Source: Pseudomonas rhizophila (lineage in GTDB: Bacteria > Pseudomonadota > Gammaproteobacteria > Pseudomonadales > Pseudomonadaceae). Taken from it: a stretch of 64,000 nucleotides of DNA. The position numbers were made by a program, and so were the translations under genes. Shown here in pieces: positions 26,743 through 36,736 of the stretch; positions within the stretch are counted from its first letter, which is position 1; each line of letters opens with the position of its first letter. The stretch lies in NCBI RefSeq assembly GCF_003033885.1, contig NZ_CP024081.1, forward strand, positions 4,464,288 to 4,528,287. Reading direction: 5' to 3'. Under the pieces are notes generated by a model that was given only the letters and a program-made list of their open reading frames with translations, was not told the origin of the DNA and made no database searches.

Positions 26743-26959
26743 CGCGGTGCAATTTCCTTGTGCGGGGTAAAAAAAGTCCCGCATTATCGCCTGCCCGGTG
26801 GATTTAGCTATGCTGGAGCTCATTTTGTGTTGCAACCGACCCGAAGGATCCGGATCAAAGTCCATGGCGATACCGCAAGGATCGTGCGATCTTTCTGCGT
26901 GGACGTTTTTTTCAAGATGCCGTCGTTGTGAGTACGGCATCGTTTTCAAGGAAAGCTGA

Positions 26960-28333
26960 ATGAATCAAAGACATGTAATCAACGCCTCGGTCAGCCCGAA
27001 GGGCAGCCTGGAGACTTTGTCCCAGCGCGAAGTCCAGCAACTGAGTGAAGCCGGTTCCGGCAGTATCTATACCCTCTTCCGCCAGTGCGCCCTGGCCATT
27101 CTCAACACCGGCGCCCATGTCGATAACGCCAAGACCATCCTGGAAGCCTACAAAGACTTCGAGATCCGTATTCACCAGCAAGACCGCGGCGTACGCCTGG
27201 AACTGCTGAACGCCCCGGCCGACGCCTTCGTCGATGGCGAGATGATCGCCAGCACCCGCGAGATGCTGTTCAGCGCCCTGCGCGATATCGTCTACACCGA
27301 GAACGAACTGGACAGCCAGCGCATCGACCTCAGCTCCTCCCAGGGCATCAGCGACTACGTCTTCCACCTGCTGCGCAACGCCCGCACATTGCGCCCTGGG
27401 GTGGAGCCAAAAATCGTCGTGTGCTGGGGCGGCCACTCGATCAACACCGAAGAATACAAATACACCAAAAAAGTCGGCCACGAACTGGGCCTGCGCAGCC
27501 TGGACATCTGCACCGGCTGCGGCCCGGGCGTGATGAAAGGCCCGATGAAAGGCGCCACCATCGCCCACGCCAAACAGCGTATCCACGGCGGCCGTTACCT
27601 GGGGCTGACGGAGCCTGGCATCATCGCCGCCGAAGCGCCGAACCCGATCGTCAATGAGCTGGTGATCCTGCCGGACATCGAGAAGCGCCTGGAAGCTTTC
27701 GTGCGCGTGGGCCACGGCATCATCATCTTCCCGGGCGGCGCCGGTACGGCGGAAGAGTTCCTCTACTTGCTGGGTATCCTGATGCACCCGGCCAACCAGG
27801 ACCTGCCCTTCCCGGTTGTTCTGACCGGGCCCAAGAGCGCCGCGCCGTACCTTGATCAACTGCATGCCTTTGTCGGTGCGACCCTGGGCGAGGCTGCGCA
27901 GAAGCACTACCAGATCATCATCGACGACCCGGCCGAAGTGGCTCGGCAGATGACCCAAGGGCTCAAGGCGGTCAAACAGTTCCGCCGCGAACGCAACGAC
28001 GCCTTCCACTTCAACTGGTTGCTGAAAATCGACGAAGGCTTCCAGCGCCCGTTCGACCCGACCCACGCCAACATGGCCAGCCTGGGCCTGAGGCGCGACC
28101 TGCCCGCCCACGAACTGGCCGCCAACTTGCGCCGGGCGTTCTCGGGGATCGTGGCCGGTAACGTCAAGGACAAGGGTATCCGCCTGATCGAAGAACACGG
28201 TCCTTACGAGATCCACGGCGATGCCGCCATCATGGAACCCCTCGACCGGCTGCTCCAGGCCTTCGTCGCCCAGCACCGCATGAAACTGCCGGGCGGCGCG
28301 GCGTATGAACCGTGCTATCGCGTGGTGACCTGA
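26960..28333 (+). CDS. ppnN: Pyrimidine/purine nucleotide 5'-monophosphate nucleosidase
   Basis: The 457-residue protein hydrolyses nucleoside monophosphates to base and ribose-5-phosphate; the E. coli homologue (YgdH) is activated by (p)ppGpp. The central LOG-like domain has GCGPGVMKGPMKGA and the catalytic FPGGAGTAEEFLYLLGIL. It is flanked by the N-terminal DUF4478-like and C-terminal DUF3412-like parts that distinguish full-length PpnN from small LOG enzymes. AAGGAAAGCTGA provides the ribosome site. Confidence 0.93.
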   Translation: MNQRHVINASVSPKGSLETLSQREVQQLSEAGSGSIYTLFRQCALAILNTGAHVDNAKTILEAYKDFEIRIHQQDRGVRLELLNAPADAFVDGEMIASTREMLFSALRDIVYTENELDSQRIDLSSSQGISDYVFHLLRNARTLRPGVEPKIVVCWGGHSINTEEYKYTKKVGHELGLRSLDICTGCGPGVMKGPMKGATIAHAKQRIHGGRYLGLTEPGIIAAEAPNPIVNELVILPDIEKRLEAFVRVGHGIIIFPGGAGTAEEFLYLLGILMHPANQDLPFPVVLTGPKSAAPYLDQLHAFVGATLGEAAQKHYQIIIDDPAEVARQMTQGLKAVKQFRRERNDAFHFNWLLKIDEGFQRPFDPTHANMASLGLRRDLPAHELAANLRRAFSGIVAGNVKDKGIRLIEEHGPYEIHGDAAIMEPLDRLLQAFVAQHRMKLPGGAAYEPCYRVVT

Positions 28334-28362
28334 CCGATTCAACGATCACCACAGATCCAACT

Positions 28363-28450
28363 GTGGGAGCGAGCCTGCTCGCGATGGCGGCCGATCAGAT
28401 TGCATCATTGCTGAATGTGCCGACGCTATCGCGAGCAGGCTCGCTCCCAC
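28363..28450. repeat. REPIN
   Basis: GTGGGAGCGAGCCTGCTCGCGATGGC and GCTATCGCGAGCAGGCTCGCTCCCAC, between convergent ppnN and the HAD phosphatase. Confidence 0.9.
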
Positions 28451-28466
28451 AGGGGGTCTGCTGCGA

Positions 28467-29135
28467 TCACAGCGTCGGGTTCAGTCGCATCCGTCCGGCC
28501 TCATCCACCTCAAGGCCAAGCCCACGGTAATCCTTGATCAGCGGATGGGGGGTGGCCACCGGATGCGTATGCGTCGCCGTCACCACCCACACATCCGCTC
28601 CCGCCGCCTCGCCGGCCTTGATACCCGCTTCGGCATCCTCGAACACCAGGCAGTCCTGGGCGGCGACTTGCAGGCGCTCCGCTGCCAGTCGATAACAGGC
28701 CGGATTGGGTTTGCCGTCGCTCACATCCTCGGCGGTGACCATCACCGCCGGACGTGGAATGCCGGCCGCTTCCATGCGCCGCAAGGCCAGCGCCATGGGC
28801 GCCGAGGTGACGATGGCCCATTGCAGGGGCGGCAGGCTGTTGAGAAATGCTGTAGCGCCGGGCACCGGCACCACACCTTCCACGTCTTCGATTTCTTCGC
28901 GGGTAATCTGCTCGGCCTCGGCCAGGGCATCTACCCCTGGCAGGCGCTGGCGGGCAATGGTGTCGATGGCGCGCACGCCGTGGATGGTCGGCAGAAAGCT
29001 CGCCACCTCCACACCGTGACGAAGGGCCCAGCGCGTCCAGATCCGCTCGGCCGCGGCGATGGAATTGAGCAGCGTGCCGTCCATGTCGAAGAGGAAGGCG
29101 CGATAGGAAACACTGGAGGGCGGGCGGGCAGACAT
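28467..29135 (-). CDS. HAD-family phosphatase, sugar-phosphatase-like
   Basis: The 222-residue enzyme starts MSARPPSSVSYRAFLFDMDGTLLNS (GAGGA upstream). The Asp nucleophile is in FDMDGT, motif II is in VTSAPMA, the Lys in DVSDGKPNP and the acidic motif III in VFEDAEAGIKAG. The cap domain type and NPACYRLAAERL place it near sugar phosphatases (YfbT/HxpA-like); the substrate is unproven. Confidence 0.88.
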   Translation of the reverse strand: MSARPPSSVSYRAFLFDMDGTLLNSIAAAERIWTRWALRHGVEVASFLPTIHGVRAIDTIARQRLPGVDALAEAEQITREEIEDVEGVVPVPGATAFLNSLPPLQWAIVTSAPMALALRRMEAAGIPRPAVMVTAEDVSDGKPNPACYRLAAERLQVAAQDCLVFEDAEAGIKAGEAAGADVWVVTATHTHPVATPHPLIKDYRGLGLEVDEAGRMRLNPTL

Positions 29136-29201
29136 CGAAATCCTCGGTGATGGCGGTAGGAGAATGCCGGCCACTGTAACATCGCCAGGCACCGAATCCC
29201 T

Positions 29202-29289
29202 GTGGGAGCGAGCCTGCTCGCGATGGCGGTGGGTCAGCGCGCATCGATGCCGAATGTGCCGACGCTATCGCGAGCAGGCTCGCTCCCAC
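29202..29289. repeat. REPIN
   Basis: GTGGGAGCGAGCCTGCTCGCGATGGC and GCTATCGCGAGCAGGCTCGCTCCCAC. Its arms are nearly identical to those of the REPIN at 28363, with which it brackets the HAD gene. Confidence 0.9.
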
Positions 29290-29319
29290 AGGTTTTTTGT
29301 TGTGTCAGAAAGCGCAGCG

Positions 29320-30666
29320 CTACACCAACCGCTCAATCCGCTGATGCTGCCAGACCATCTTGTAGTACAGGGTCTGCAACACCAGCATGCTCAAGTAAGC
29401 CACCGGAAACGCCATCCATACCCCTTGCAGGCCGAACTGCGCGTCCAGCAGGTAGGCCACTGGCAGCTGAACGCCGACGATGCAGAAGATCGAAATCGCC
29501 ACCGGCATCAGCACCGTGCCGCTGGCGCGCATGATGCCGCCGACCACCGCCTGGAAGCCGAAGACCAGCAGGCTCCAGAGCATGATGTGCAGCAGATGTT
29601 CGGCCTGGATTCGCGCCGCCGGGTCGGTGATGAACAGCCCCAGCAGCCAGTGAGACAACAGATATCCCAAGACCACCAGCCCACCGGTGAGCCAGACGTT
29701 GATCAACAGGCCGGTGCGCAGGATCGGCCCCAGACGCTCCAGACGCCCGGCACCGATGGCCTGGGCGCCGAGGATCGAGGCGGTGATGGCAATCGACAAC
29801 GCCGGGAACTGCACGTAATTGACGATCTGCGTCACCGCGCCATAGGCGGCCGTGGCCTGGGACCCGTGGCCATTGACCAGCGCCAGGATCACCAGCTCCG
29901 ACAGTGAGATCACCACCATCTGCAACCCCGTGGGCAGGCCGATGCGCAGCACCTTGCCGAGGATGTCCATGTCCAGGCGCATCGCCGCGAACAACGCCCG
30001 GTCCGGCGCCAGGGCGTGCTCGCGACGGTTCAGGCGCCACGCGAGCATGACCATGGCCGACGCCGTACCCACCAGCCCCGCCAGCGCCGCGCTCTCGATG
30101 CCCATCTGCGGCAGCCCCAGCCAGCCGCGAATCAGCGCCGGCGTCAGCAGCAGCCCGACGCTGGTGGACACCAGCAAGGCCAGCATGGGCGACAGCGTAT
30201 CGCTCACCCCGCGCAGCAACTGGGTAAACACCACGAACACCAGCAGTATCGGCAGGATCCACATCATCACCCGGGCATAGGACACCGCGTCCTCCAGCAC
30301 ATCGGCCGGCGTCCCCAGCCCCTGCAGCGCCTGGCGCGCGAACACGGTGCCGAGCACCGCCGCCACCAGCCCGATGATCGCCGCCAGCAGCAACGTGGTA
30401 CCGGCAATCGCCTTCACCGTGCCGGTTTCCCCGGCGCCGTAAGCCTGCCCGATCAACACCCCCGCTCCCGCGCCCAGGCCAATCACCAGCGCGATAAAGA
30501 AAAACAGGATGGGAAACATGCCTGATACCGCCGCCAATGCCTGGGTGCCGAGCATCTGGCCGATGTAGATGCTATTGAGCGTGCCGGACATCGATTGCAG
30601 GAAATTGGACAGGACCATGGGGGCCAGGAACAGAAGGTAGATTTTCCAGAGAGGCTGGGTGGGCAT
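29320..30666 (-). CDS. MATE-family multidrug/metabolite efflux protein
   Basis: The 448-residue protein has twelve predicted membrane helices in two MatE repeats. SNFLQSMSGTLNSIYIGQMLG in helix 1-2 and GIESAALAGLVGTASAMVMLAW and ITASILGAQAIGAGRLERLG in later helices are family-typical. It exports drugs or organic cations in exchange for Na+ or H+; the substrate is unknown. ATG 30666 (MPTQPLWKIY) is preferred over a TTG at 30690. Confidence 0.9.
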   Translation of the reverse strand: MPTQPLWKIYLLFLAPMVLSNFLQSMSGTLNSIYIGQMLGTQALAAVSGMFPILFFFIALVIGLGAGAGVLIGQAYGAGETGTVKAIAGTTLLLAAIIGLVAAVLGTVFARQALQGLGTPADVLEDAVSYARVMMWILPILLVFVVFTQLLRGVSDTLSPMLALLVSTSVGLLLTPALIRGWLGLPQMGIESAALAGLVGTASAMVMLAWRLNRREHALAPDRALFAAMRLDMDILGKVLRIGLPTGLQMVVISLSELVILALVNGHGSQATAAYGAVTQIVNYVQFPALSIAITASILGAQAIGAGRLERLGPILRTGLLINVWLTGGLVVLGYLLSHWLLGLFITDPAARIQAEHLLHIMLWSLLVFGFQAVVGGIMRASGTVLMPVAISIFCIVGVQLPVAYLLDAQFGLQGVWMAFPVAYLSMLVLQTLYYKMVWQHQRIERLV

Positions 30667-30967
30667 GAGGGCTCGTGATGGCAGGTTCAAAATCCGATGC
30701 GGGGTAATTTAGCTTATTCCCGGATGGTGGTGAGGGAATCTGTGGGAGCAAGGCGCAAGGGGTTGTGGGCGACTCATCTGTTCGTCAGGGCGCCTCGACA
30801 TTTCAGCGACTGCGTCTAATCTCAGATAGCACAGTGCCACTCACTGGGCAGGTCAACGCCCTCGGCCATGCAGGAATCGGACGACCGGTCTTAAAGTCCG
30901 GGGTGGGGTCGCAGATAACCAGTTATTCGTAAATAACCTGTTAGCAACACTGTTCAAGGACCGAACC
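30667..30967. promoter_or_regulatory. Region upstream of the chemosensory operon
   Basis: No gene is seen in these 300 bp. They contain a decayed REP-like half (CTGTGGGAGCAAGGCGCAAGG near 30740) and a perfect palindrome GTTATT CGTA AATAAC at 30922-30937, 30 bp before the first chemotaxis gene. The palindrome could be an operator or part of the promoter. Confidence 0.4.
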
Positions 30968-32185
30968 ATGACGTCGTATTCACACGGTCATTCCCATTCC
31001 CAAACTCCGCCGCGCATCCTTTGGTCCAGCTTGTTTGTGGCCCTGATCGCGAGCGTCGGCCTGTTGGTTCTCAACGGCCCAAGTACACAAAACCTGGGGT
31101 TGTGTGCCGTGCTCCTGGCCATTGGCGCCGGGGTCGGCGTGTGGGCTGCCCGCGCCCAGCACCAGCAGATCGACAGAGCCGTCGCCGCCGCCATTGCCCA
31201 TCACGCGCTACACGCCGCCGACCACTTGAACCATAAGGCCAGCGCGCAACTCAACGAAGTCATCCTCGGTGCCATGCCGATCTGGGCCAAGCAGGTGGAA
31301 AGCTCCCGGCAGCAGACCGAAACCGCGATCGTCTCGCTGACCAATCGCTTCACCGGCATCTCTTCACGCCTGGAAGATACCGTGCAAGCTTCGCAACTGG
31401 CCGCCGGTGAGCTGGCCGGCAACAGCAGTGGCGGCGCCGTGCAGGTGCTGGCCCAAAGCGAAGGTGAGCTGGTCCAGGTCATCGACTCCCTGAAAGCCAC
31501 CCAGGCCAGCCGCGATGAAACCCTGGCCCAGGTGCGTAACCTCACCGCCTACACCGGCGAGCTGCGAACCATGGCCGCCGATGTCGCGGCCATTGCCGCG
31601 CAAACCAACTTGCTGGCCCTCAACGCCGCCATCGAAGCCGCCCGTGCGGGCGAAGCCGGGCGCGGTTTTGCGGTGGTGGCCGACGCCGTGCGCAGCCTGT
31701 CGAGCAAGTCCAGCGAGACTGGCCAGCAGATGTCGGCCAAGGTCGACATCATCAATAGCGCCATCACTCAACTGGTCCAGGCCGCCTCCAGCGGCGCGGA
31801 TCAGGACAGCCAGTCGGTCACCGTCTCCGAGGACAGCATCCAGCGCGTGCTGGAACGCTTCAAGAGCGTCACCGGGCGGCTGGCCGAATCGGCCGACCTG
31901 CTGCAGCAGGAAAGCTTCGGTATTCGCGACGAGCTCACCGAAGTGCTGGTCAACCTGCAATTCCAGGATCGGGTCAGCCAGATTCTCAGCCACGTGCGCG
32001 ACAACATCGAGGACCTGCATGTGCATATGCAGCAGGCCAGTCAGTCGCCCGACCAGGCCGTTTCCATCGATGCCCGCCAATGGCTGGCGCGCATGGAAAC
32101 CACTTACGCCACCGAAGAACAACGCCGCAACCACCACGGCGAATCGGGCGCGCAACAGAATTCACAGGAAATAACCTTCTTCTAG
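30968..32185 (+). CDS. Methyl-accepting-type receptor without a periplasmic domain
   Basis: The 405-residue protein has a His-rich start (HGHSHSQ), two closely spaced membrane helices (about 17-36 and 43-61) and then a long cytoplasmic helical region. The receptor tip is present: [50 protein letters not shown]. There is no room for a sensory domain outside the membrane and no HAMP domain. It may sense through its membrane or cytoplasmic part or adapt other receptors. First gene of the operon; no C-terminal CheR-binding pentapeptide. Confidence 0.88.
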   Translation: MTSYSHGHSHSQTPPRILWSSLFVALIASVGLLVLNGPSTQNLGLCAVLLAIGAGVGVWAARAQHQQIDRAVAAAIAHHALHAADHLNHKASAQLNEVILGAMPIWAKQVESSRQQTETAIVSLTNRFTGISSRLEDTVQASQLAAGELAGNSSGGAVQVLAQSEGELVQVIDSLKATQASRDETLAQVRNLTAYTGELRTMAADVAAIAAQTNLLALNAAIEAARAGEAGRGFAVVADAVRSLSSKSSETGQQMSAKVDIINSAITQLVQAASSGADQDSQSVTVSEDSIQRVLERFKSVTGRLAESADLLQQESFGIRDELTEVLVNLQFQDRVSQILSHVRDNIEDLHVHMQQASQSPDQAVSIDARQWLARMETTYATEEQRRNHHGESGAQQNSQEITFF

Positions 32186-32196
32186 GAGAGCCGTTC

Positions 32197-32565
32197 ATGG
32201 CTAAAAGTGTATTGGTTGTCGACGACTCCGCGAGCGTCCGGCAGGTCGTCGGCATCGCGTTGAAAAGTGCCGGCTACGACGTGATCGAGGCCAGCGATGG
32301 CAAGGATGCACTGGGCAAGCTCAATGGCCAGAAGGTGCACCTGATCATCAGTGACGTGAACATGCCGAACATGGACGGCATCACCTTCGTCAAGGAGGTC
32401 AAGAAGCTGGCCAGCTACAAGTTCACGCCGATCATCATGCTCACCACCGAATCCCAGGAGTCGAAAAAACTCGAGGGCCAGGCGGCGGGTGCCAAGGCCT
32501 GGGTGGTCAAGCCGTTCCAGCCGGCGCAGATGCTGGCGGCGGTGTCCAAGCTGATTCTTCCTTGA
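32197..32565 (+). CDS. cheY: CheY-like response regulator
   Basis: The 122-residue single receiver domain has the acidic pocket DDSASVR, the phospho-acceptor Asp53 (LIISDVNMP), the Thr of MLTTESQ and the Lys of WVVKPFQP. It carries no output domain. It is placed between the first receptor and the STAS gene, so it is most likely the phosphorylation target of the downstream CheA. AGGAGAGCCGTTC provides the ribosome site. Confidence 0.94.
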   Translation: MAKSVLVVDDSASVRQVVGIALKSAGYDVIEASDGKDALGKLNGQKVHLIISDVNMPNMDGITFVKEVKKLASYKFTPIIMLTTESQESKKLEGQAAGAKAWVVKPFQPAQMLAAVSKLILP

Positions 32566-32580
32566 TTCGCGGAGAGTGAA

Positions 32581-32865
32581 ATGCCCTTGCTGTACGAAAC
32601 ACAGGACGACACCGCGCAGGTGCAGATCGACGGAGAGCTGACGATCTACACCGCCGCCGACCTCGCCGCGCAGTTGCTGCCGCGCCTGGGGGCGACGCCG
32701 CGCATGGCGCTGGATCTGTCGCAGATCACGGAAATGGACGGCGCCGGCCTGCAACTGCTGATGATGGTCCAGCGCGAGGCTCCCAAGGCCGGTACCCGCC
32801 TGGAGATAACGGGCCACAGCAAGGCCGTCACGGAAACACTCGCCCTGTGCAACCTGGTTGTATAG
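32581..32865 (+). CDS. STAS-domain protein in a chemosensory operon
   Basis: The 94-residue single STAS domain has VQIDGELTIYTAADLAAQL and DLSQITEMDGAGLQLLMMVQREA. In anti-sigma-factor antagonists the D-S-S-G-L loop carries the phosphorylated Ser; here it reads D-G-A-G-L, so no Ser is available there. It begins 16 bp after cheY and ends 34 bp before cheA. Its partner is unknown; binding to CheA or a receptor is inferred from position only. Confidence 0.88.
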   Translation: MPLLYETQDDTAQVQIDGELTIYTAADLAAQLLPRLGATPRMALDLSQITEMDGAGLQLLMMVQREAPKAGTRLEITGHSKAVTETLALCNLVV

Positions 32866-32898
32866 AGACCTCGCAACACGTCGGACACGACAAAGGAT

Positions 32899-35004
32899 AT
32901 GAGCGTGAGCATCAATCTCGATCAGGCACAACAAACGTTCATCGTCGAGGCACGGGAACAGTTGCAGGCGATGGAAGAGTCCCTGCTGCAACTGGAAAGC
33001 GACCCGGGCGACGATGATGCTATCGGCGCGATCTTCCGGGCGGCCCATACGATCAAGGGCTCGGCCGGGCTGTTCGGCCTGGAACCCATCGTCAGTTTCA
33101 CCCACATCGTCGAAGACGTACTCGATCGGTTGCGCAATGGCAGCGTCGAAGTGGACGCCGGCCTGATCGCCGTGCTGCTCAAGTCCAGTGATCACATGCT
33201 GGAGCTGATCAATGTGGTGGCCAACCAGGGCGCGAAACTGGCGCCCCCGGCCCTGGCCCGGGAAATGGAGCTGTGCCAGATCCTTCAGGAATATCAGGCG
33301 CCCTCGCCTGCCGAAGCCCCGAAGCCCGCCGAAGCAAGCGACACACAAGCGCCCGCCGAAACGCGCCTCTGGCATATTGCCCTGCGTTTTGGCCCGGAGG
33401 TGTTCCGCAACGGCATGGACCCGCTGTCATTTCTGCGTTACCTGCAAACCCTCGGTGAGATCATCCACATCACCACGCTGACCGACGTAATGCCCTCGGC
33501 CGAAACCTGGGATGCCGAGTCCTGCTACCTGGGGTTCGACATTGAGTTCAGTTCGGCTGCCGGCCACGGGGCGATCAACGAAGTCTTCGATTTCGTGCGC
33601 GAAGATTGCCAGATCCAGATCGTCGCCATTGATGACCCCGTGCCGCAGACGAACACCGGACTGGTTGCCACCACCCAAGAGCAGGCTGACCCCAACACGG
33701 CAATGGTCACCACCGGCGAACTGATGCCGGACCAGCGTTCGGCTGCGCGCATGCCCGCTCAGGTCTCGCCCGACAAGCAACCGGCGACCAGCGACGGCAA
33801 GGCCAAGGACGGCGCCTATGTGCGGGTCAACGCCGACAAGCTCGACGAGTTGATCAACCTAGTGGGCGAACTGGTCATCGCCAGCGCCGGCGCCAGCCTG
33901 CTGGCCCGCCACTGCAACGACGACTCGTTGCAGGAATCGACTTCAACGGTGTCCGGCCTGGTGGAAGAAATTCTCGACGGCGCCTTGCGTCTGCGCATGA
34001 TCCCCATCGGTGAAACCTTCAACCGGTTCCGCCGGGTGGTGCGCGATGTCAGCCAGGAACTGGGCAAGGACATTGACCTGATCATCAGCGGTGCGGAGAC
34101 CGAGCTGGATAAAACCGTGGTGGAAAAAATCGGTGACCCGCTCATGCACCTGTTGCGCAACGCCATGGACCACGGCATCGAAACCGCTGAGGCGCGGCTG
34201 GCGGCCGGTAAACCGGCCAAAGGTCATCTGCACCTCAATGCCTATCACGACTCAGGCAGCATCGTGCTGGAAATCGCCGACGACGGCGCCGGCCTGAACC
34301 GTGACCGGATCCTGGAAAAAGCCCAGGAACGTGGTCTGGTTGCCCTTGGCGCCAGCCCCACCGACCAGGAAATCTACAACCTGATCTTCGAGCCGGGTTT
34401 CTCCACCGCCCAGGCCGTCACCAACCTTTCCGGGCGTGGCGTCGGCATGGATGTGGTCAAGCGCAACATTACCCTGCTGCGCGGCACTGTCGATCTGGAC
34501 AGCCAACCGGGCCAGGGCACCGTGGTGCGCATCCGCCTGCCGCTGACGCTGGCGATCATCAATGGCTTTCTGGTGGGCATCGGCCAGTCCACGTACGTCA
34601 TTCCCCTGGACATGGTTCAGGAATGCATCGAGCTGAGCGAGGACGACGGGGTTTGCAGCCGCGAACAAGGCTACCTCGACCTGCGCGGCGAAGTGCTGCC
34701 GCTGGTGTACCTGCGCGATCACTTCAACCACGAAGGCCCGGCCTCGCGCCGGCAGAACGTGGTGGTAGTGCGCTACGCCGAACTCAAGGCCGGGCTGGTG
34801 GTGGATGACCTGCTCGGTGAATTCCAGACCGTGATCAAACCCCTGGGCAAGTTGTTCGGCGCGCTGCGCGGCATCAGCGGCTCGACGATCCTGGGCAGCG
34901 GCGCCGTGGCATTGATTCTCGACGTGCCGGCGCTGCTCACGCAGATCGCCCAAATAGACAACCGCTACACCTCGACTCAATCACAACAAGCCACTGCTCG
35001 CTGA
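32899..35004 (+). CDS. cheA: Chemotaxis histidine kinase CheA
   Basis: The 701-residue kinase has a P1 phosphotransfer domain with His50 (AAHTIKGSAGLFGL), a linker and a P2-like region (about 150-235), a dimerisation domain (about 300-370), the ATP-binding domain (LLRNAMDHGIE, EIADDGAGLNRD, SGRGVGMDVVK) and a C-terminal CheW-like P5 domain. All catalytic motifs look intact. It phosphorylates the CheY-like protein and CheB. The start follows AAAGGAT. Confidence 0.96.
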   Translation: MSVSINLDQAQQTFIVEAREQLQAMEESLLQLESDPGDDDAIGAIFRAAHTIKGSAGLFGLEPIVSFTHIVEDVLDRLRNGSVEVDAGLIAVLLKSSDHMLELINVVANQGAKLAPPALAREMELCQILQEYQAPSPAEAPKPAEASDTQAPAETRLWHIALRFGPEVFRNGMDPLSFLRYLQTLGEIIHITTLTDVMPSAETWDAESCYLGFDIEFSSAAGHGAINEVFDFVREDCQIQIVAIDDPVPQTNTGLVATTQEQADPNTAMVTTGELMPDQRSAARMPAQVSPDKQPATSDGKAKDGAYVRVNADKLDELINLVGELVIASAGASLLARHCNDDSLQESTSTVSGLVEEILDGALRLRMIPIGETFNRFRRVVRDVSQELGKDIDLIISGAETELDKTVVEKIGDPLMHLLRNAMDHGIETAEARLAAGKPAKGHLHLNAYHDSGSIVLEIADDGAGLNRDRILEKAQERGLVALGASPTDQEIYNLIFEPGFSTAQAVTNLSGRGVGMDVVKRNITLLRGTVDLDSQPGQGTVVRIRLPLTLAIINGFLVGIGQSTYVIPLDMVQECIELSEDDGVCSREQGYLDLRGEVLPLVYLRDHFNHEGPASRRQNVVVVRYAELKAGLVVDDLLGEFQTVIKPLGKLFGALRGISGSTILGSGAVALILDVPALLTQIAQIDNRYTSTQSQQATAR

Positions 35005-35037
35005 CGCTTTAGCAATTCCATGGAGAGGTACTTCCCA

Positions 35038-36696
35038 ATGAAATGGTTCTACGATCTTAGAATCGCCACCAAACTGATCACCTCGTTTCTGGTGGTACTC
35101 GCGTTGACCGCCGTCATGGGGGTGTTCTCGATTATCCAACTCAACGAGGTCAACGGCACAACCATCGAGATCCGCGAAAACTGGATGACTTCGATGCGCG
35201 CCGCCTCGGGGATGCGCTTCTACGCGGCGAACTATCGCCTCAAGGAAAATCGCCACATTTCCGCTGACTCCGAGCAGGAGCGCACGGCCATCGAAAAAGA
35301 AGCGGACGAAGCCAAGCAGGGTTTCGAAACGCGTCTGGCGACCTATGAAAAACTGCTGTCCAGTGCCGAAGATCGCCAGCTGTTCGACACTGCCCGCAGT
35401 GACTGGGCCGCGTACCTGGCCGTTAGCAAAGACCTGTTCGCACTGTCCCGACAAAATCTGCTCAACGAAGCCCAGACGTTGCTCAAGGGCGAATCCAAAC
35501 GTCATTTCGACCTGGTGACCGCCGACCTGCAGAAACTGGTTGAGCTCAATGCCGCCGGGGCCGACGTGGCCAGCGCCCATGGTACGGAACTGTATGAGAA
35601 TGCGCGTCTGTCGATCATCGCCGTGCTGGTTGCCGCCCTGCTGGTGGGCCTGGGCCTGGCACTGTTCATTTCCCGGATCATTTCCCGCCCCCTGAAACAG
35701 GCGGCCTTGGTTGCCGAGCAACTGGCCGAAGGCAACCTGAACGCGAAAATCGAAAGCGGCTCCAAGGACGAAACCGGCATGGTGCTCAACGCCATGCAAA
35801 ACATGGTGGGCAAGCTGTCCCATATCATCGGTGAAGTGCGCAACGCCGCCGACAACCTGGCCAGCGCCTCCGAAGAAGTCAGCGCCACCGCGCAATCCAT
35901 GAGCCAGGCCACCAGCGAGCAGGCGGCCAGCGTCGAAGAAACCAGCGCCTCCATCGAACAAATGAGCGCCAGCATCAACCAGAACACCGAGAACGCCAAG
36001 GTCACCGACGGCATGGCCAGCAAAGCCGCCAAGGAAGCCACCGACGGCGGTGAATCGGTGCAGCAGACCGTGGTGGCGATGAAGAAAATCGCCCAACGCA
36101 TCAGCATCATCGACGACATCGCCTACCAGACCAACCTGCTGGCGCTCAACGCTGCAATCGAAGCGGCCCGCGCCGGTGAGCACGGCAAAGGCTTCGCGGT
36201 CGTCGCCGCCGAGGTGCGCAAACTGGCTGAACGCAGCCAGGTGGCGGCCCAGGAGATCGGCGAGCTGTCGTCCAGCAGCGTCGACATGGCCGAGAAGGCC
36301 GGGCATCTGCTCAACGAAATGGTCCCGTCCATCAACAAGACCTCGGACCTGGTGCAGGAAATCAGCGCCGCGTCCGAAGAACAGGCCGCCGGCGTGGCGC
36401 AGATCAACACAGCCATGACCCAGCTCAACCAGGTGACCCAGCAGAATGCTTCCAGCAGCGAAGAATTGGCTGCCACCGCAGAAGAGATGAGCAGCCAGGC
36501 CGAACAGCTGCAACAGGCCATGAGCTTCTTCACCTTGGACGCACCAGCCAAATCGGCCAGCCAGCCACTGAAGGTGGACAACACGCCAGGTCCGTCCAGT
36601 CGCAAGACAGCCCGTGCGCCCGCGGCGGTGATGCCCAAGGCATTTGCCTACAACATGGCCAGCGCGCCAGACGAATCCGAATTCACCCGGTTCTGA
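35038..36696 (+). CDS. Methyl-accepting chemotaxis protein with C-terminal pentapeptide
   Basis: The 552-residue receptor has a membrane helix at about 12-32, a four-helix-bundle periplasmic domain (about 33-190; [21 protein letters not shown]), a second helix (about 193-213), HAMP, and the signalling domain with [44 protein letters not shown]. It ends in EFTRF, which fits the x-[FHWY]-x-x-[FHWY] rule for tethering CheR or CheB. Start 35038 (MKWFYDL) follows GGAGAGG. The ligand is unknown. Confidence 0.94.
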   Translation: MKWFYDLRIATKLITSFLVVLALTAVMGVFSIIQLNEVNGTTIEIRENWMTSMRAASGMRFYAANYRLKENRHISADSEQERTAIEKEADEAKQGFETRLATYEKLLSSAEDRQLFDTARSDWAAYLAVSKDLFALSRQNLLNEAQTLLKGESKRHFDLVTADLQKLVELNAAGADVASAHGTELYENARLSIIAVLVAALLVGLGLALFISRIISRPLKQAALVAEQLAEGNLNAKIESGSKDETGMVLNAMQNMVGKLSHIIGEVRNAADNLASASEEVSATAQSMSQATSEQAASVEETSASIEQMSASINQNTENAKVTDGMASKAAKEATDGGESVQQTVVAMKKIAQRISIIDDIAYQTNLLALNAAIEAARAGEHGKGFAVVAAEVRKLAERSQVAAQEIGELSSSSVDMAEKAGHLLNEMVPSINKTSDLVQEISAASEEQAAGVAQINTAMTQLNQVTQQNASSSEELAATAEEMSSQAEQLQQAMSFFTLDAPAKSASQPLKVDNTPGPSSRKTARAPAAVMPKAFAYNMASAPDESEFTRF

Positions 36697-36736
36697 CGGT
36701 CCGGCCCTACGGGCTTCGCTTAAAAGGAGAAAAGGC

